A stretch of DNA of 64,000 nt from an uncultured Parvularculaceae bacterium (GTDB taxonomy: Bacteria > Pseudomonadota > Alphaproteobacteria > Caulobacterales > Parvularculaceae), in NCBI GenBank assembly GCA_947259375.1, contig CAMYLZ010000012.1:1-64000 (forward strand), read 5' to 3'. Position numbers and translations under genes: made by a program. Below, one piece after another: positions 1 to 7,107 of the stretch. A model generated the notes under the pieces. It made no database searches, had not been told where the DNA came from, and was given only the letters and a program-made list of their open reading frames with translations. How positions within the stretch are numbered: the stretch's first letter is position 1; every line of letters starts with the position of its first letter.

Positions 1-545
1 GCATTGTCAGGCGCCGGCCCTGCGGCCGGCGCTGCGGGTTGCGTTGTCGGCGCGGGATCTGTCGGCGCTGGGTCTGCTGGTGCAGGACCCGCCGGTGCAG
101 GCGCCGGTGACGCTGCCGGCGTATCAGGCGGGCCGCCTGAAGGCGCCGCCGGCGCTTCCCCGCCGTCAGCAGGGCCGCTGTCATTGCCGAAAACGCCGCC
201 GTCGCCAAAGACGCCGCTATCGCCGATCGGCTCGCCGTCATCGCCGAACACGCCATCGTCGCCCAACACCCCTTCATCGCCGAACAGCCCGCCATCGGGG
301 ATCGGCGTGACGGTGGGCGGCGCAACGATCACACTGATATTGAACACCAACCCGCCGACGGTGAAACCGCCGCGCGCCTTGCTGAGTTGTTCATTGCTCA
401 GCGGCGCTTCTTCAAGCTGAAGCAACCCGCCTGACGAAAGCAGTTCGCTGGCGATCGCCGCCGCGGTTTCTTCCGCATAAGCGGCGTTCAAAGACAATAT
501 GCTCGCTGCGCTAGCGAAACTGACGGTCTTTTTGATGCAGAACAT
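1..545 (-). CDS. Secreted protein with double-glycine motif, Gly/Asp and Pro/Ala rich (3' end beyond window)
   Basis: The frame is open from the ATG at 545 to the left edge, so at least 181 residues are encoded and the C-terminus is missing. Residues 1-24 look like a Sec signal peptide (FCIKKTVSFAS..., cut after AYA). About 35 residues later comes LSNEQLSKARGG, which fits the leader consensus cut by C39 peptidases: Leu -12, Ser -11, Leu -7, Ala -4, Gly-Gly. After the motif come a short hydrophobic stretch (VFNISVIVAP), Gly-Asp-rich imperfect repeats (GDDGVFGDDGE type) and a Pro-Ala-rich region. The ATG overlaps the stop of the upstream C39 peptidase gene (TGATG), so the two are probably translationally coupled. 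The motif suggests that this protein is a substrate of that peptidase. I do not recognise a named family. Confidence 0.75.
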   Translation of the reverse strand, partial: MFCIKKTVSFASAASILSLNAAYAEETAAAIASELLSSGGLLQLEEAPLSNEQLSKARGGFTVGGLVFNISVIVAPPTVTPIPDGGLFGDEGVLGDDGVFGDDGEPIGDSGVFGDGGVFGNDSGPADGGEAPAAPSGGPPDTPAASPAPAPAGPAPADPAPTDPAPTTQPAAPAAGPAPDN

Positions 546-1315
546 CACTGGCCCTCCACGAGCGCTCCAATTGTTGTTCCTGAAAAAGACGGCCGCGTCT
601 GATGCAAATACAAGGACTGAAGCGGCTCATCATCCACGGCCCGGTCATGCGGCGATGACGGCGCATAGCGCCAATCCTCGACGCTGTTGAAATGCGCTTT
701 CCCGACCAGCAATTCCGACCGGATAAACAGGACGGTCCCGTCCCAGCGCTTTTCAAAAATCTTTCGCGGCACCGCGGCGACGCCGGTCGACGGATCGCCG
801 ACAAGCACCACATCGCGCGTAATGCCTTTGATGACCACAAAATGCTTGTAGCCGCGCACTTCGATCAGCGCGATGCCAGGCACGCCGATTTCCTGAATGC
901 GATCGAGCGTCAGGCTGAAACCATCCGCCTTCAGACCAGTGCTTTCAAGATAACGCTTCATTTCGAGAAGGGAAAAACCCAACTGACGAATGCGATCCTT
1001 TTCGCCAACCTTCCACATAGCGCGGAAAGCATCCGCTTCAGTGGTTGGGCGCTGATAATGATGGGTGAGAAGCGTCGCCAGCGCGGCCGAACCGCAACTG
1101 AAATCATACTGCTGCCTGATAACGGTCGCGAATTTGCGCTCCGCCATGCTTTCCACATCGAGCCGCGCCATCGCGCCGCCGGTATTGATATGAACGTCGC
1201 CTGCCCGCGCGCCCGCGGCGACGGCAAGAACGCCGATTGCGGCAATCGCCGGCGCCAGCGGCGCCAAATATCCGCGCCAGCTTCGCCAGTCCAAAAAACA
1301 GCTCACTAAACTCAC
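545..1315 (-). CDS. Periplasmic C39-family cysteine peptidase (FapD-like)
   Basis: A cysteine peptidase of the bacteriocin-processing C39 fold, without the ABC-transporter domains of bacteriocin exporters. From the GTG at 1315 the catalytic residues are Cys74 (QQYDFSCGSAAL), His158 (GYKHFVVIKG) and Asp174 (VGDPSTG). The N-terminus is hydrophobic (APAIAAIGVLAVAAGARA), which fits an exported or membrane-anchored enzyme acting in the periplasm. A GTG at 1333 would add six residues, but the GTG at 1315 has a GGGGA ribosome site at good distance. Small proteins with double-glycine motifs lie on both sides, and a FapF-like porin lies across the locus. FapD of the Pseudomonas Fap system is a C39-like protein, so processing or licensing of exported fibre subunits is the likely role. 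That role is inferred. Confidence 0.85.
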   Translation of the reverse strand: MSLVSCFLDWRSWRGYLAPLAPAIAAIGVLAVAAGARAGDVHINTGGAMARLDVESMAERKFATVIRQQYDFSCGSAALATLLTHHYQRPTTEADAFRAMWKVGEKDRIRQLGFSLLEMKRYLESTGLKADGFSLTLDRIQEIGVPGIALIEVRGYKHFVVIKGITRDVVLVGDPSTGVAAVPRKIFEKRWDGTVLFIRSELLVGKAHFNSVEDWRYAPSSPHDRAVDDEPLQSLYLHQTRPSFSGTTIGALVEGQ

Positions 1316-1348
1316 GATGAAAATCCCCGACACTACGATTGAAACATA

Positions 1349-1771
1349 TTACGGCTGAGCCGGCACAGGCCCGCCGCCCTGCAAGAAGACATTGAGATTG
1401 ACAATGCTCTGCATGATGACGCCATTGCCGGTATTGTTGAACACCGTCGTGATGCCGCCATTGTCCGAGATGACATTGTGCGCAATATCTCCGTTGACGG
1501 AGTTTGTCGTCGTCACGCCTTCGACATGCGCCCCGTTCTCTCCGACATTGGCGCCGAGATTGGAGATATCAATGGCGGTATGCGAGCCGCCTGAGGCCGA
1601 GGCCATCGCCGTTTCATCAAGCGACGCCAGCCCTCCGAACAGGTCATCGTTTTCGGTCGGGACAGTTTCCGCATAAGCCGCGAGCTGTTGGTCGCGCTGC
1701 GCGGTATCTAGACTTGGGTCGGTGGCGATAAGTACCGGGGTGATAAACAAACCCCACGCGCTCATACCCAT
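1349..1771 (-). CDS. Small secreted protein with double-glycine leader and fibre-like C-terminal motif
   Basis: The product has 140 residues. The first about 62 residues end in LDETAMASASGG, a bacteriocin-type double-glycine motif (Leu -12, Met -7, Ala -4, Gly-Gly). Cleavage there by the neighbouring C39 peptidase would leave a mature part of about 78 residues, rich in Asn, Gly, Val and Ile. Its C-terminus (NTGNGVIMQSIVNLNVFL) matches the end of the large upstream repeat protein (NTGAGIFQNSQNVNVG), so the two appear to share a C-terminal module. In Pseudomonas, minor Fap subunits similarly resemble the major one. The start has a strong AGGGGG site 8-9 bases upstream. A Sec signal is not obvious. 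Probable minor fibre subunit or nucleator, by inference only. Confidence 0.75.
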   Translation of the reverse strand: MGMSAWGLFITPVLIATDPSLDTAQRDQQLAAYAETVPTENDDLFGGLASLDETAMASASGGSHTAIDISNLGANVGENGAHVEGVTTTNSVNGDIAHNVISDNGGITTVFNNTGNGVIMQSIVNLNVFLQGGGPVPAQP

Positions 1772-1880
1772 GAAAATTCCCCCTGATCATGGTGATAATA
1801 CAATTCGAAATGCACCTTGCGTTCCTCAGATATGAACGAGCGCGCATTCCGCATAAAGCCTGCCTTCTCCTGGGCGATCA

Positions 1881-1908
1881 GGGCGCAGCGGCATTTGCCG
1901 CGGCGCCC
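1881..1908 (-). terminator. Intercistronic stem-loop between the repeat-protein gene and the 140-aa gene
   Basis: There are 13-base arms at 1881-1893 and 1896-1908 with a two-base centre and a single mismatch (GGGCGCAGCGGCA against TGCCGCGGCGCCC). It lies between two same-strand genes, 18 bases after the stop of the repeat gene. No T-tract follows, so an attenuator or an mRNA-end-protecting hairpin is as likely as a true terminator. Such an element would let the first gene be expressed above those downstream. Confidence 0.5.
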
Positions 1909-1925
1909 CGATGCGTATTCACCGA

Positions 1926-3470
1926 TTAAGGCGTCCAGTTAACCGTACCAACATTCACGTTTTGCGAGTTCTGGAAGATGCCAGCGCCCGTATTTGTGTT
2001 GTTGATGACCAGACCATGATTATCCGTCATCGACTGGTTGTTGATATTGCCGGTATTGACCGCGCCGGCATCCGGGATTGTGCCCAGTTTGACATTGCTG
2101 GTCGAAGCCGACAGTTGAGAATTGTTCAACTGGACGTCGCCGATCGTCAACTCAAGCGAGAAGTTGCCCGAGTCGTTGATCGAATTATCCGAGTTGTTGG
2201 AGCTGTCGGAGTTGTCGATCGCGACCACGCCGCTGTCATTCGCAACCGCGCCGCCGTCTCCGGTGGAGTTGTTGTCGGAAGCGTCGATATTCACATCGAC
2301 GGCGACATCGGTGTTGCCGGAATCGTTGATCGAATTGTCCGAATTGTCCGAGTTGTCGGAATTATCAGAGCTGTCCGAAGAAATAGCGATCGATCCGTCA
2401 TTCGCCGACGCGCCATTGTCGCCGGACGAAGCTTCGTCGCTGGCGTCGATCGCAACATCGGTATTGCCGGAATCGTTGATCGAATTGTCGGAATTGTCTG
2501 AATTGTCGGAGTTATCCGAATTATCGACGGAATTGTCCGAATTGTCGCCCTGACGCGAGCTGTTGTCAGAGTTGTTGGCCAGGTCGAGGTCGAGCGCGTC
2601 ATTGTCGGACCCATCGCCGTCAATATCTACGCCGTCATCGTCGCTGGAGCTATTGTCGTTCGCTGTAATGGCAAGCGAGCCGTCATTCGCCGACGAGCCC
2701 TGATCACCTGACGAGACATCGTCGCTGGCGTCTACGGCCAGGTCGAGATTGCCAGAGTCATTGACGGAATTGTCGGAGTTATCCGAGTTATCCGAATTGT
2801 CGTTGCCCGAATCCTGAACGTTGAGGTCCAGATTTCCCGAGTCATTGATCGAGTTATCCGAGTTGTCGGAATTATCGGAATTATCGGAGTTATCCGAATT
2901 GTCGTTCGCCGTCAGAGCAACCGACCCGTCATTGGCGGCCGACGAATTGTCGCTTGCGCCGTTATTGTCGCTGGCGTCAACCGCAAAGTCCAGATTGCCG
3001 GAATCGTTGACGGAATTGTCCGAATTATCAGAGTTGTCGGAGTTGTCCGAGTTGTCCGAGTTATCGGTAAGATCCGCATCGATGACATCGCTGTCGCTGC
3101 CCGTAAAGGCGTCGAGATCGGCATTGCCGGAATCATTCACCGAATTGTCGGAGTTGTCTGAGTTGTCCGAGTTATCGGTAAGATCCGCATCGATGACGTC
3201 GCTGTCGCTGCCCGTAAAGGCGTCGAGATCGGCATTGCCGGAATCATTCACCGAATTGTCGGAATTATCTGAATTGTCCGAATTATCGGTAAGATCCGCA
3301 TCCACCAGGTCATTATCTGTCGTCTGATTTCCATCACCGGATTCAGATTGCGACAGATTATCGGCATTCGAACCCGAGCCGGGCCCGTCCTCCGATTGCT
3401 GCGCATAGGCGCCGCCGATACCGGTCACTAACGCCGCCGCAGCGATTGTTGATAAAAGTTTGAGTTTCAC
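1926..3470 (-). CDS. Secreted acidic Asp-Asn-Ser repeat protein, candidate fibre subunit
   Basis: The product has 514 residues, with a Sec signal peptide (KLKLLSTIAAAALVTGIGGAYA, cut before QQSED). The body consists of runs of the tripeptide Asp-Asn-Ser, each closed by NDSGN and followed by a short block such as LDLAVDASD. Two 37-residue units are almost identical. Around the middle, VDIDGDGSDND resembles a calcium-binding DxDxDG loop. The last about 80 residues differ: they are rich in Asn, Ile and Val and end in NTGAGIFQNSQNVNVG, a motif shared with the 140-residue neighbour. It is the first gene behind a sigma-54 promoter. The layout (signal, Asn-rich repeats, conserved C-terminus, C39 peptidase and porin nearby) recalls FapC. 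I see no sequence identity with FapC beyond this general style. Confidence 0.8.
   Translation of the reverse strand: MKLKLLSTIAAAALVTGIGGAYAQQSEDGPGSGSNADNLSQSESGDGNQTTDNDLVDADLTDNSDNSDNSDNSVNDSGNADLDAFTGSDSDVIDADLTDNSDNSDNSDNSVNDSGNADLDAFTGSDSDVIDADLTDNSDNSDNSDNSDNSDNSVNDSGNLDFAVDASDNNGASDNSSAANDGSVALTANDNSDNSDNSDNSDNSDNSINDSGNLDLNVQDSGNDNSDNSDNSDNSVNDSGNLDLAVDASDDVSSGDQGSSANDGSLAITANDNSSSDDDGVDIDGDGSDNDALDLDLANNSDNSSRQGDNSDNSVDNSDNSDNSDNSDNSINDSGNTDVAIDASDEASSGDNGASANDGSIAISSDSSDNSDNSDNSDNSINDSGNTDVAVDVNIDASDNNSTGDGGAVANDSGVVAIDNSDSSNNSDNSINDSGNFSLELTIGDVQLNNSQLSASTSNVKLGTIPDAGAVNTGNINNQSMTDNHGLVINNTNTGAGIFQNSQNVNVGTVNWTP
2150..3300 (-). repeat. Nine-base coding microrepeat tracts (Asp-Asn-Ser codons)
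   Basis: On the coding strand the unit is GAC/GAT AAT/AAC TCG/TCC, iterated two to seven times in at least eight tracts inside the repeat-protein gene. Synonymous changes (GAT/GAC, TCG/TCC) break perfect identity. Unit gain or loss keeps the reading frame, so the protein can change length without being inactivated. Confidence 0.85.
3061..3300 (-). repeat. 111-bp tandem repeat (37-residue unit) in the repeat-protein gene
   Basis: Copies begin at 3061 and 3172, with a third, partial copy at 3283. The first two differ at few positions (for example gatgacatc against gatgacgtc). Each encodes DADLTDNS...NDSGNADLDAFTGSDSDVI. The near identity, also at silent sites, indicates recent duplication or ongoing gene conversion. 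Confidence 0.85.
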
Positions 3471-3587
3471 TTTGTATCTCCCACTAAAGTTTCACCACAA
3501 GAAGCGAGCGCTCGCCGTTCCGCCTGTCGGCGCAGCAGCGCGCAATCGCATTGCCGGGAGCGTTTCTCCCCCCAACGCATTAACCCT

Positions 3588-3604
3588 ATGCAACGCCTGT
3601 GCCA
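3588..3604 (-). promoter_or_regulatory. Sigma-54 (RpoN) promoter of the repeat-protein operon
   Basis: The minus strand reads TGGCAC-AGGCG-TTGCAT, the consensus -24/-12 element (TGGCAC-N5-TTGCA) with correct spacing. Transcription should start near 3577, giving a leader of about 105 nt before the ATG at 3470. A sigma-54 activator gene lies divergently 560 bp away. A small palindrome, GCGAGCGCTCGC (3504-3515), lies in the leader. Confidence 0.88.
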
Positions 3605-4161
3605 GAATGGGGCAGTTGCGGGAGAATTAAGGTTAAGCCTTTGTCACCAATAGCGGTTTTTCAGGTTTTCTGGGTCGTTACAGGACAATTCGATTGATTG
3701 TGCGTCGCGATATTTTGTGCAACTCATTGCACAGACGCGTTTCCTCCCTGGCGCCAAGCGCGCCGCTGCTGACGCTTGTTCAATATGCTTGCGAAGATTT
3801 GCGAATAAGTCTCGATACGGAATGCAGGAATATGCGCGGGGCGCGCATGAAACTGCTGGCGGCGCCGGATCCGCGGATTGCACCCCTCCGCGCGCCTCAA
3901 TCAGCGGCTGCAAAAAACCCTCCGAATAGCGAATATTTCATGACAAAACCGGATTCTTGTTGATTATTGCGAACATTGTTCTAGCCTGTCCGAGGATACG
4001 CAGTTGCTGTTGTGTGGGAGAGAGCGCTGCGCCAGATCTTGTATCTGATGCAGCGTTGACAGGACGTCGCGTAGTTCTGTGAAGGTGCGGTTTTCGCCGC
4101 TCTTCGCGTTTCTTTCTCCTTTCCGACATCATCGTGTTCCAACGTGCTTTGGGGGAAGCAA
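3605..4161. other. 557-bp divergent control region without a convincing gene
   Basis: This lies between the sigma-54 promoter and the activator gene. It holds the inverted repeat at 3716-3733. Short open frames on both strands lack ribosome sites and family features, so I annotate none. No -24/-12 element with good -12 bases was found for the plus-strand activator gene, and its promoter is not identified. Confidence 0.5.
3716..3733. promoter_or_regulatory. Candidate upstream activator site for the sigma-54 promoter
   Basis: A perfect inverted repeat, TGTGCAA-CTCA-TTGCACA, has 7-base arms and is centred about 120 bp upstream of the -24 box. That is the usual distance for an enhancer-binding protein. 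A lone TGTGC half-site is at 3699-3703, and a direct repeat TTGCGAA-gat-TTGCGAA is at 3789-3805. The assignment to the neighbouring activator is inferred. Confidence 0.5.
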
Positions 4162-5358
4162 ATGGACAATGACGAGCACGACGGCTTGGGCCGTTCGTCC
4201 GCTATCGGACATGAATATGCCAGTAGCGGGCATTCATATGAAACATACATGCCGACAAACGTCGGCAATGTCGCGCGCGATATATCGACAGCGATCCCGG
4301 CCCCGCCGATCAAGGTCGCCCGGCAAGCGCGCGACCGGAGCCGCGTCAAGACTGACAAAAACGGCGCTGCGGCGCCGATTGTCGGCTCGAGCGCCGCCGC
4401 GGTAAAGTTGCGCGAATTGATTGCGCTTTATGCGGACTGCGACGCGCCAGTGCTGATCACCGGCGAGACCGGGGTCGGCAAGGAGCTTGTCGCGCGTCAG
4501 TTGCACGCCCTTTCCCGCCGCGCTGAAGCGGCGTTCGCGCCGCTGAACATCGCCGCCATCCCGGAATCGCTCGCCGCGTCGGAATTGTTCGGTCATGCGC
4601 GCGGCGCCTTTACCGGCGCCGTCGCCGAACATGAAGGCGCTATCGCGCAAGCCGATGGCGGCGTGTTGTTTCTCGATGAAATCGGCGACATGCCGCTTTC
4701 CGTCCAAACGCATCTCTTGCGCGTGCTTGAAGACGGCATGGTGACGAAGGTCGGCGGCAAGTCAGCCTTCAGGGCTGATTTCAGGCTCATTACCGCCACC
4801 AATATTCCATTGCGCGAACAAGTCAGCGCGGACCGGTTTCGGCAAGACCTTTATTACCGCGTCAATGTACTGGCCATCGATGTGCCGCCCTTGCGTGCGC
4901 GCGGCGACGATGTGATCGAAATCGCAGAATCGATGCTCGCCGGCCCCGCACGCGACGTCCGGCCCGGCATGCAACTGACGCCCAAGGCGGCGGACCGGCT
5001 GCGCGGATACGGCTTTCCCGGCAATATCCGCGAGCTGCGCAATATCCTCTCGCGCGCCGCCGTACACGCGCGCGGCGACGACATCCTGCCGGAGCATATT
5101 CAGTTCGACCGCGCCGAATGCGGCGGGCGCGCGGACCGCGAGGCGTTTGACATCGACGACGCCAAGAACCTGGTTGGCCGTTTCATCATGATGAAGGCGC
5201 TTTATGCGTGCGGCGGCAATGTCACCAAGGCCGCGTCCCTGACAGGCCGTTCCAGAGGCACGCTCCACAATCTGAAAAAAAGCATCGAAGGCGAAGATTT
5301 CACATCCGCCTTTCACAGCGCATGCACGCAAATGAAGGCTCTGCTCGAAGGCTGCTGA
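4162..5358 (+). CDS. Sigma-54-dependent transcriptional activator without receiver domain
   Basis: An AAA+ enhancer-binding protein of 398 residues that would remodel sigma-54 RNA polymerase. Visible motifs are Walker A GETGVGKE (101-108), the sigma-54 contact loop GAFTGA (148-153), Walker B GGVLFLDEIG (166-175), the arginine-finger region (RFRQDLYYRVNV) and a C-terminal Fis-type helix-turn-helix (GGNVTKAASLTGRSRGTLHN, about 351-370). The first about 75 residues are not a response-regulator receiver; they look disordered, so control is by level or by a partner. The start at 4162 has a GGGGGAAG site, and an in-frame start 18 bases earlier is less well placed. The gene precedes the porin gene by 17 bp and faces the sigma-54 promoter of the repeat-protein operon, its likely target. 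Confidence 0.9.
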   Translation: MDNDEHDGLGRSSAIGHEYASSGHSYETYMPTNVGNVARDISTAIPAPPIKVARQARDRSRVKTDKNGAAAPIVGSSAAAVKLRELIALYADCDAPVLITGETGVGKELVARQLHALSRRAEAAFAPLNIAAIPESLAASELFGHARGAFTGAVAEHEGAIAQADGGVLFLDEIGDMPLSVQTHLLRVLEDGMVTKVGGKSAFRADFRLITATNIPLREQVSADRFRQDLYYRVNVLAIDVPPLRARGDDVIEIAESMLAGPARDVRPGMQLTPKAADRLRGYGFPGNIRELRNILSRAAVHARGDDILPEHIQFDRAECGGRADREAFDIDDAKNLVGRFIMMKALYACGGNVTKAASLTGRSRGTLHNLKKSIEGEDFTSAFHSACTQMKALLEGC

Positions 5359-5375
5359 CCAATAGGGGGAATAAT

Positions 5376-7076
5376 ATGAAAAAAGCACTGTTTTACGCGA
5401 CGGCCGCCGCCGCCCTTGCCGCCGCCAGCGGGGCCCAGGCGGCGGATCAGGATCCGGCGGTGACGGACGCGCCCGCCGGCACCCAGATCATGCCGAAACC
5501 GACGATGGAAGAAGACCTGGTCTATCTCAAGGACATTGTCGCCCTGCAAACGCTTCGCCTCGACGAGGCTGAAGAGCTGATCGAGAAACAAAACACCCTG
5601 ATTGAAGCGCAGGCCCGCCAGCTTGAAGCACTTGCGGCCTCAATGTCGGCAATTGGCGCACCGGCCCTCGCCGCAGCAGCGACAGCAGCGCCCGGCGCCT
5701 ATCAGGTCAAAAGCGGCGATACGCTGTCGTCCATCGCGCGCGCCAACAACACCACCATCGCCGCGCTGGCGGAAGCCAATAATCTCACCTCGCCTTATCC
5801 GTTAAGCGTTGGCGATATGCTGGTCATTCCCGGCGCTGCGGCGATGCAGCCGCGCATCGCCCGCGCGCCGGCGCCGGCCGCAACACCGACACAAAAAATC
5901 CAGCAGCAACCGCAGCCAGGCGCGCCAGCGCCGCAGCCGGTGCAAACCGCGCAAACCACCCCGCAACCGCAACAGCCGGGCAGCGGCGACCGCCTGCCGA
6001 CAGAGGTCGGGGTGCGTCCCGAGGACGAAAATGAGCGTCCCTATCTTGCGATCTTCTCCGATGTCGGCGGCATCCTGACGCCGAAAGGCACCCTGTTCGT
6101 CGAACCGTCTGTTGAATACACCGTGTCATCCGACAATCGATTCTTCTTCCAGGGGATTGAGATTTTCGACGCCATCCTGATCGGCGCCATCGAGGCGACC
6201 GACAGCAACCGTCAGGCGCTGACCGAAAGCATCGGCGCGCGCTATGGCCTTACCAATCGGATCGAAATTGACGGGCGGATCTCTTACGTCTCACGCAAGG
6301 ACCGGGTCACCGGGGTGGCGATCGACAGCTCCACCGCCAGCGAGCGCAAGCTTGGCGGTTACGGCATCGGCGACGCGGAATTCGGCATCCATTATCAACT
6401 CAATAATGGCCGCAACTTTCCGTATACGATTCTTAATCTTCGAGCCAAGGCGCCGACCGGCGACGGCCCGTTCGATGTCGAACGCGACGTCAACACCGGC
6501 ATCGAAACGGAGCTGGCGCAAGGTTCAGGTTTCTGGACGCTGGAGCCGAGCCTGACCTTTATTCTCGCCAGCGACCCGGCCTCGCTCTATGCTAATTTCG
6601 GCTATCAAAAAAACATGTCGACCTCGCCGAACCAAGTGTTGTTCGACACGGATACGGCGACGCAAACCTTGCGAACATTTGATCCTGGCGATGCGCTGCG
6701 CACCAGTATCGGCGTCGGCCTGTCGCTCAATGAACGCCTGTCGTTGAATTTCGGTTACGACCAGAGTTATTTCTTCCGCTCTGAAAGCGCATTTGAACTC
6801 ATCACTCGCGAGCCGATTTTCCTGCCCGATGACGGCGACCCGACCACGCCGCTGGTGCAGGCGACCGATGCAGCCGGCGCGCTCCTCTTTGACCCCGCAA
6901 TGACGAGCTTCCCGAGAACGCGCACCAACACGGCGACGGTGGGCTCATTCCTGTTTGGCGGTTCCTATGCCGTCAATGACCGCTTACGGATCAATCTCAA
7001 TGGCGCGATCGGCGCCACGGACGAGGCGCCGGATGCGCGGATTTCGCTGCGCGCGCAATACAAGCTGTTCGATTAA
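5376..7076 (+). CDS. Outer-membrane beta-barrel with coiled coil and LysM domain (FapF-like)
   Basis: The product has 566 residues. It has a Sec signal (1-22, cut after AQA), a coiled coil (about 43-92, LKDIVALQTLRLDEAEELIEKQ), a LysM peptidoglycan-binding domain (about 109-152, YQVKSGDTLSSIARANNTTI), a Pro/Gln-rich linker (about 155-215), then about 340 residues of alternating beta strands typical of a transporter barrel. FapF, the Pseudomonas amyloid exporter, has the same order of signal, coiled coil and 12-strand barrel; the LysM insertion is an addition. It is co-transcribed with the sigma-54 activator (17-bp gap, AGGGGGA site). The likely role is a trimeric pore that secretes the neighbouring fibre subunits and is anchored to the cell wall. 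The homology is judged by architecture only. Confidence 0.75.
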   Translation: MKKALFYATAAAALAAASGAQAADQDPAVTDAPAGTQIMPKPTMEEDLVYLKDIVALQTLRLDEAEELIEKQNTLIEAQARQLEALAASMSAIGAPALAAAATAAPGAYQVKSGDTLSSIARANNTTIAALAEANNLTSPYPLSVGDMLVIPGAAAMQPRIARAPAPAATPTQKIQQQPQPGAPAPQPVQTAQTTPQPQQPGSGDRLPTEVGVRPEDENERPYLAIFSDVGGILTPKGTLFVEPSVEYTVSSDNRFFFQGIEIFDAILIGAIEATDSNRQALTESIGARYGLTNRIEIDGRISYVSRKDRVTGVAIDSSTASERKLGGYGIGDAEFGIHYQLNNGRNFPYTILNLRAKAPTGDGPFDVERDVNTGIETELAQGSGFWTLEPSLTFILASDPASLYANFGYQKNMSTSPNQVLFDTDTATQTLRTFDPGDALRTSIGVGLSLNERLSLNFGYDQSYFFRSESAFELITREPIFLPDDGDPTTPLVQATDAAGALLFDPAMTSFPRTRTNTATVGSFLFGGSYAVNDRLRINLNGAIGATDEAPDARISLRAQYKLFD

Positions 7077-7107
7077 GGCCGAACCGGCCCCGCGCGGCGT
7101 CCGCATG

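Noticed and set aside
4-420. Plus-strand frame rich in Ala/Gly/Pro/Ser
   Set aside because: It is the antisense of the minus-strand secreted protein starting at 545, which has a signal peptide, a double-glycine motif and a coupled start.
2150-3300. Regular short repeats suggesting a CRISPR array
   Set aside because: The units are 9 bp in frame with no unique spacers, and they encode the repeat protein.
2122-3327. Plus-strand frames with Glu-Leu-Ser repeats
   Set aside because: They mirror the Asp-Asn-Ser codon repeats of the minus-strand gene. They have no signal, ribosome site or promoter.
3750-3900. Sigma-54 promoter for the activator gene
   Set aside because: The candidates either have wrong spacing by one base or lack the TTGC half.
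4162-5358. FlbD, the flagellar sigma-54 activator
   Set aside because: It has no receiver domain, and its neighbours are the fibre-locus genes, 22 kb from the flagellar island.
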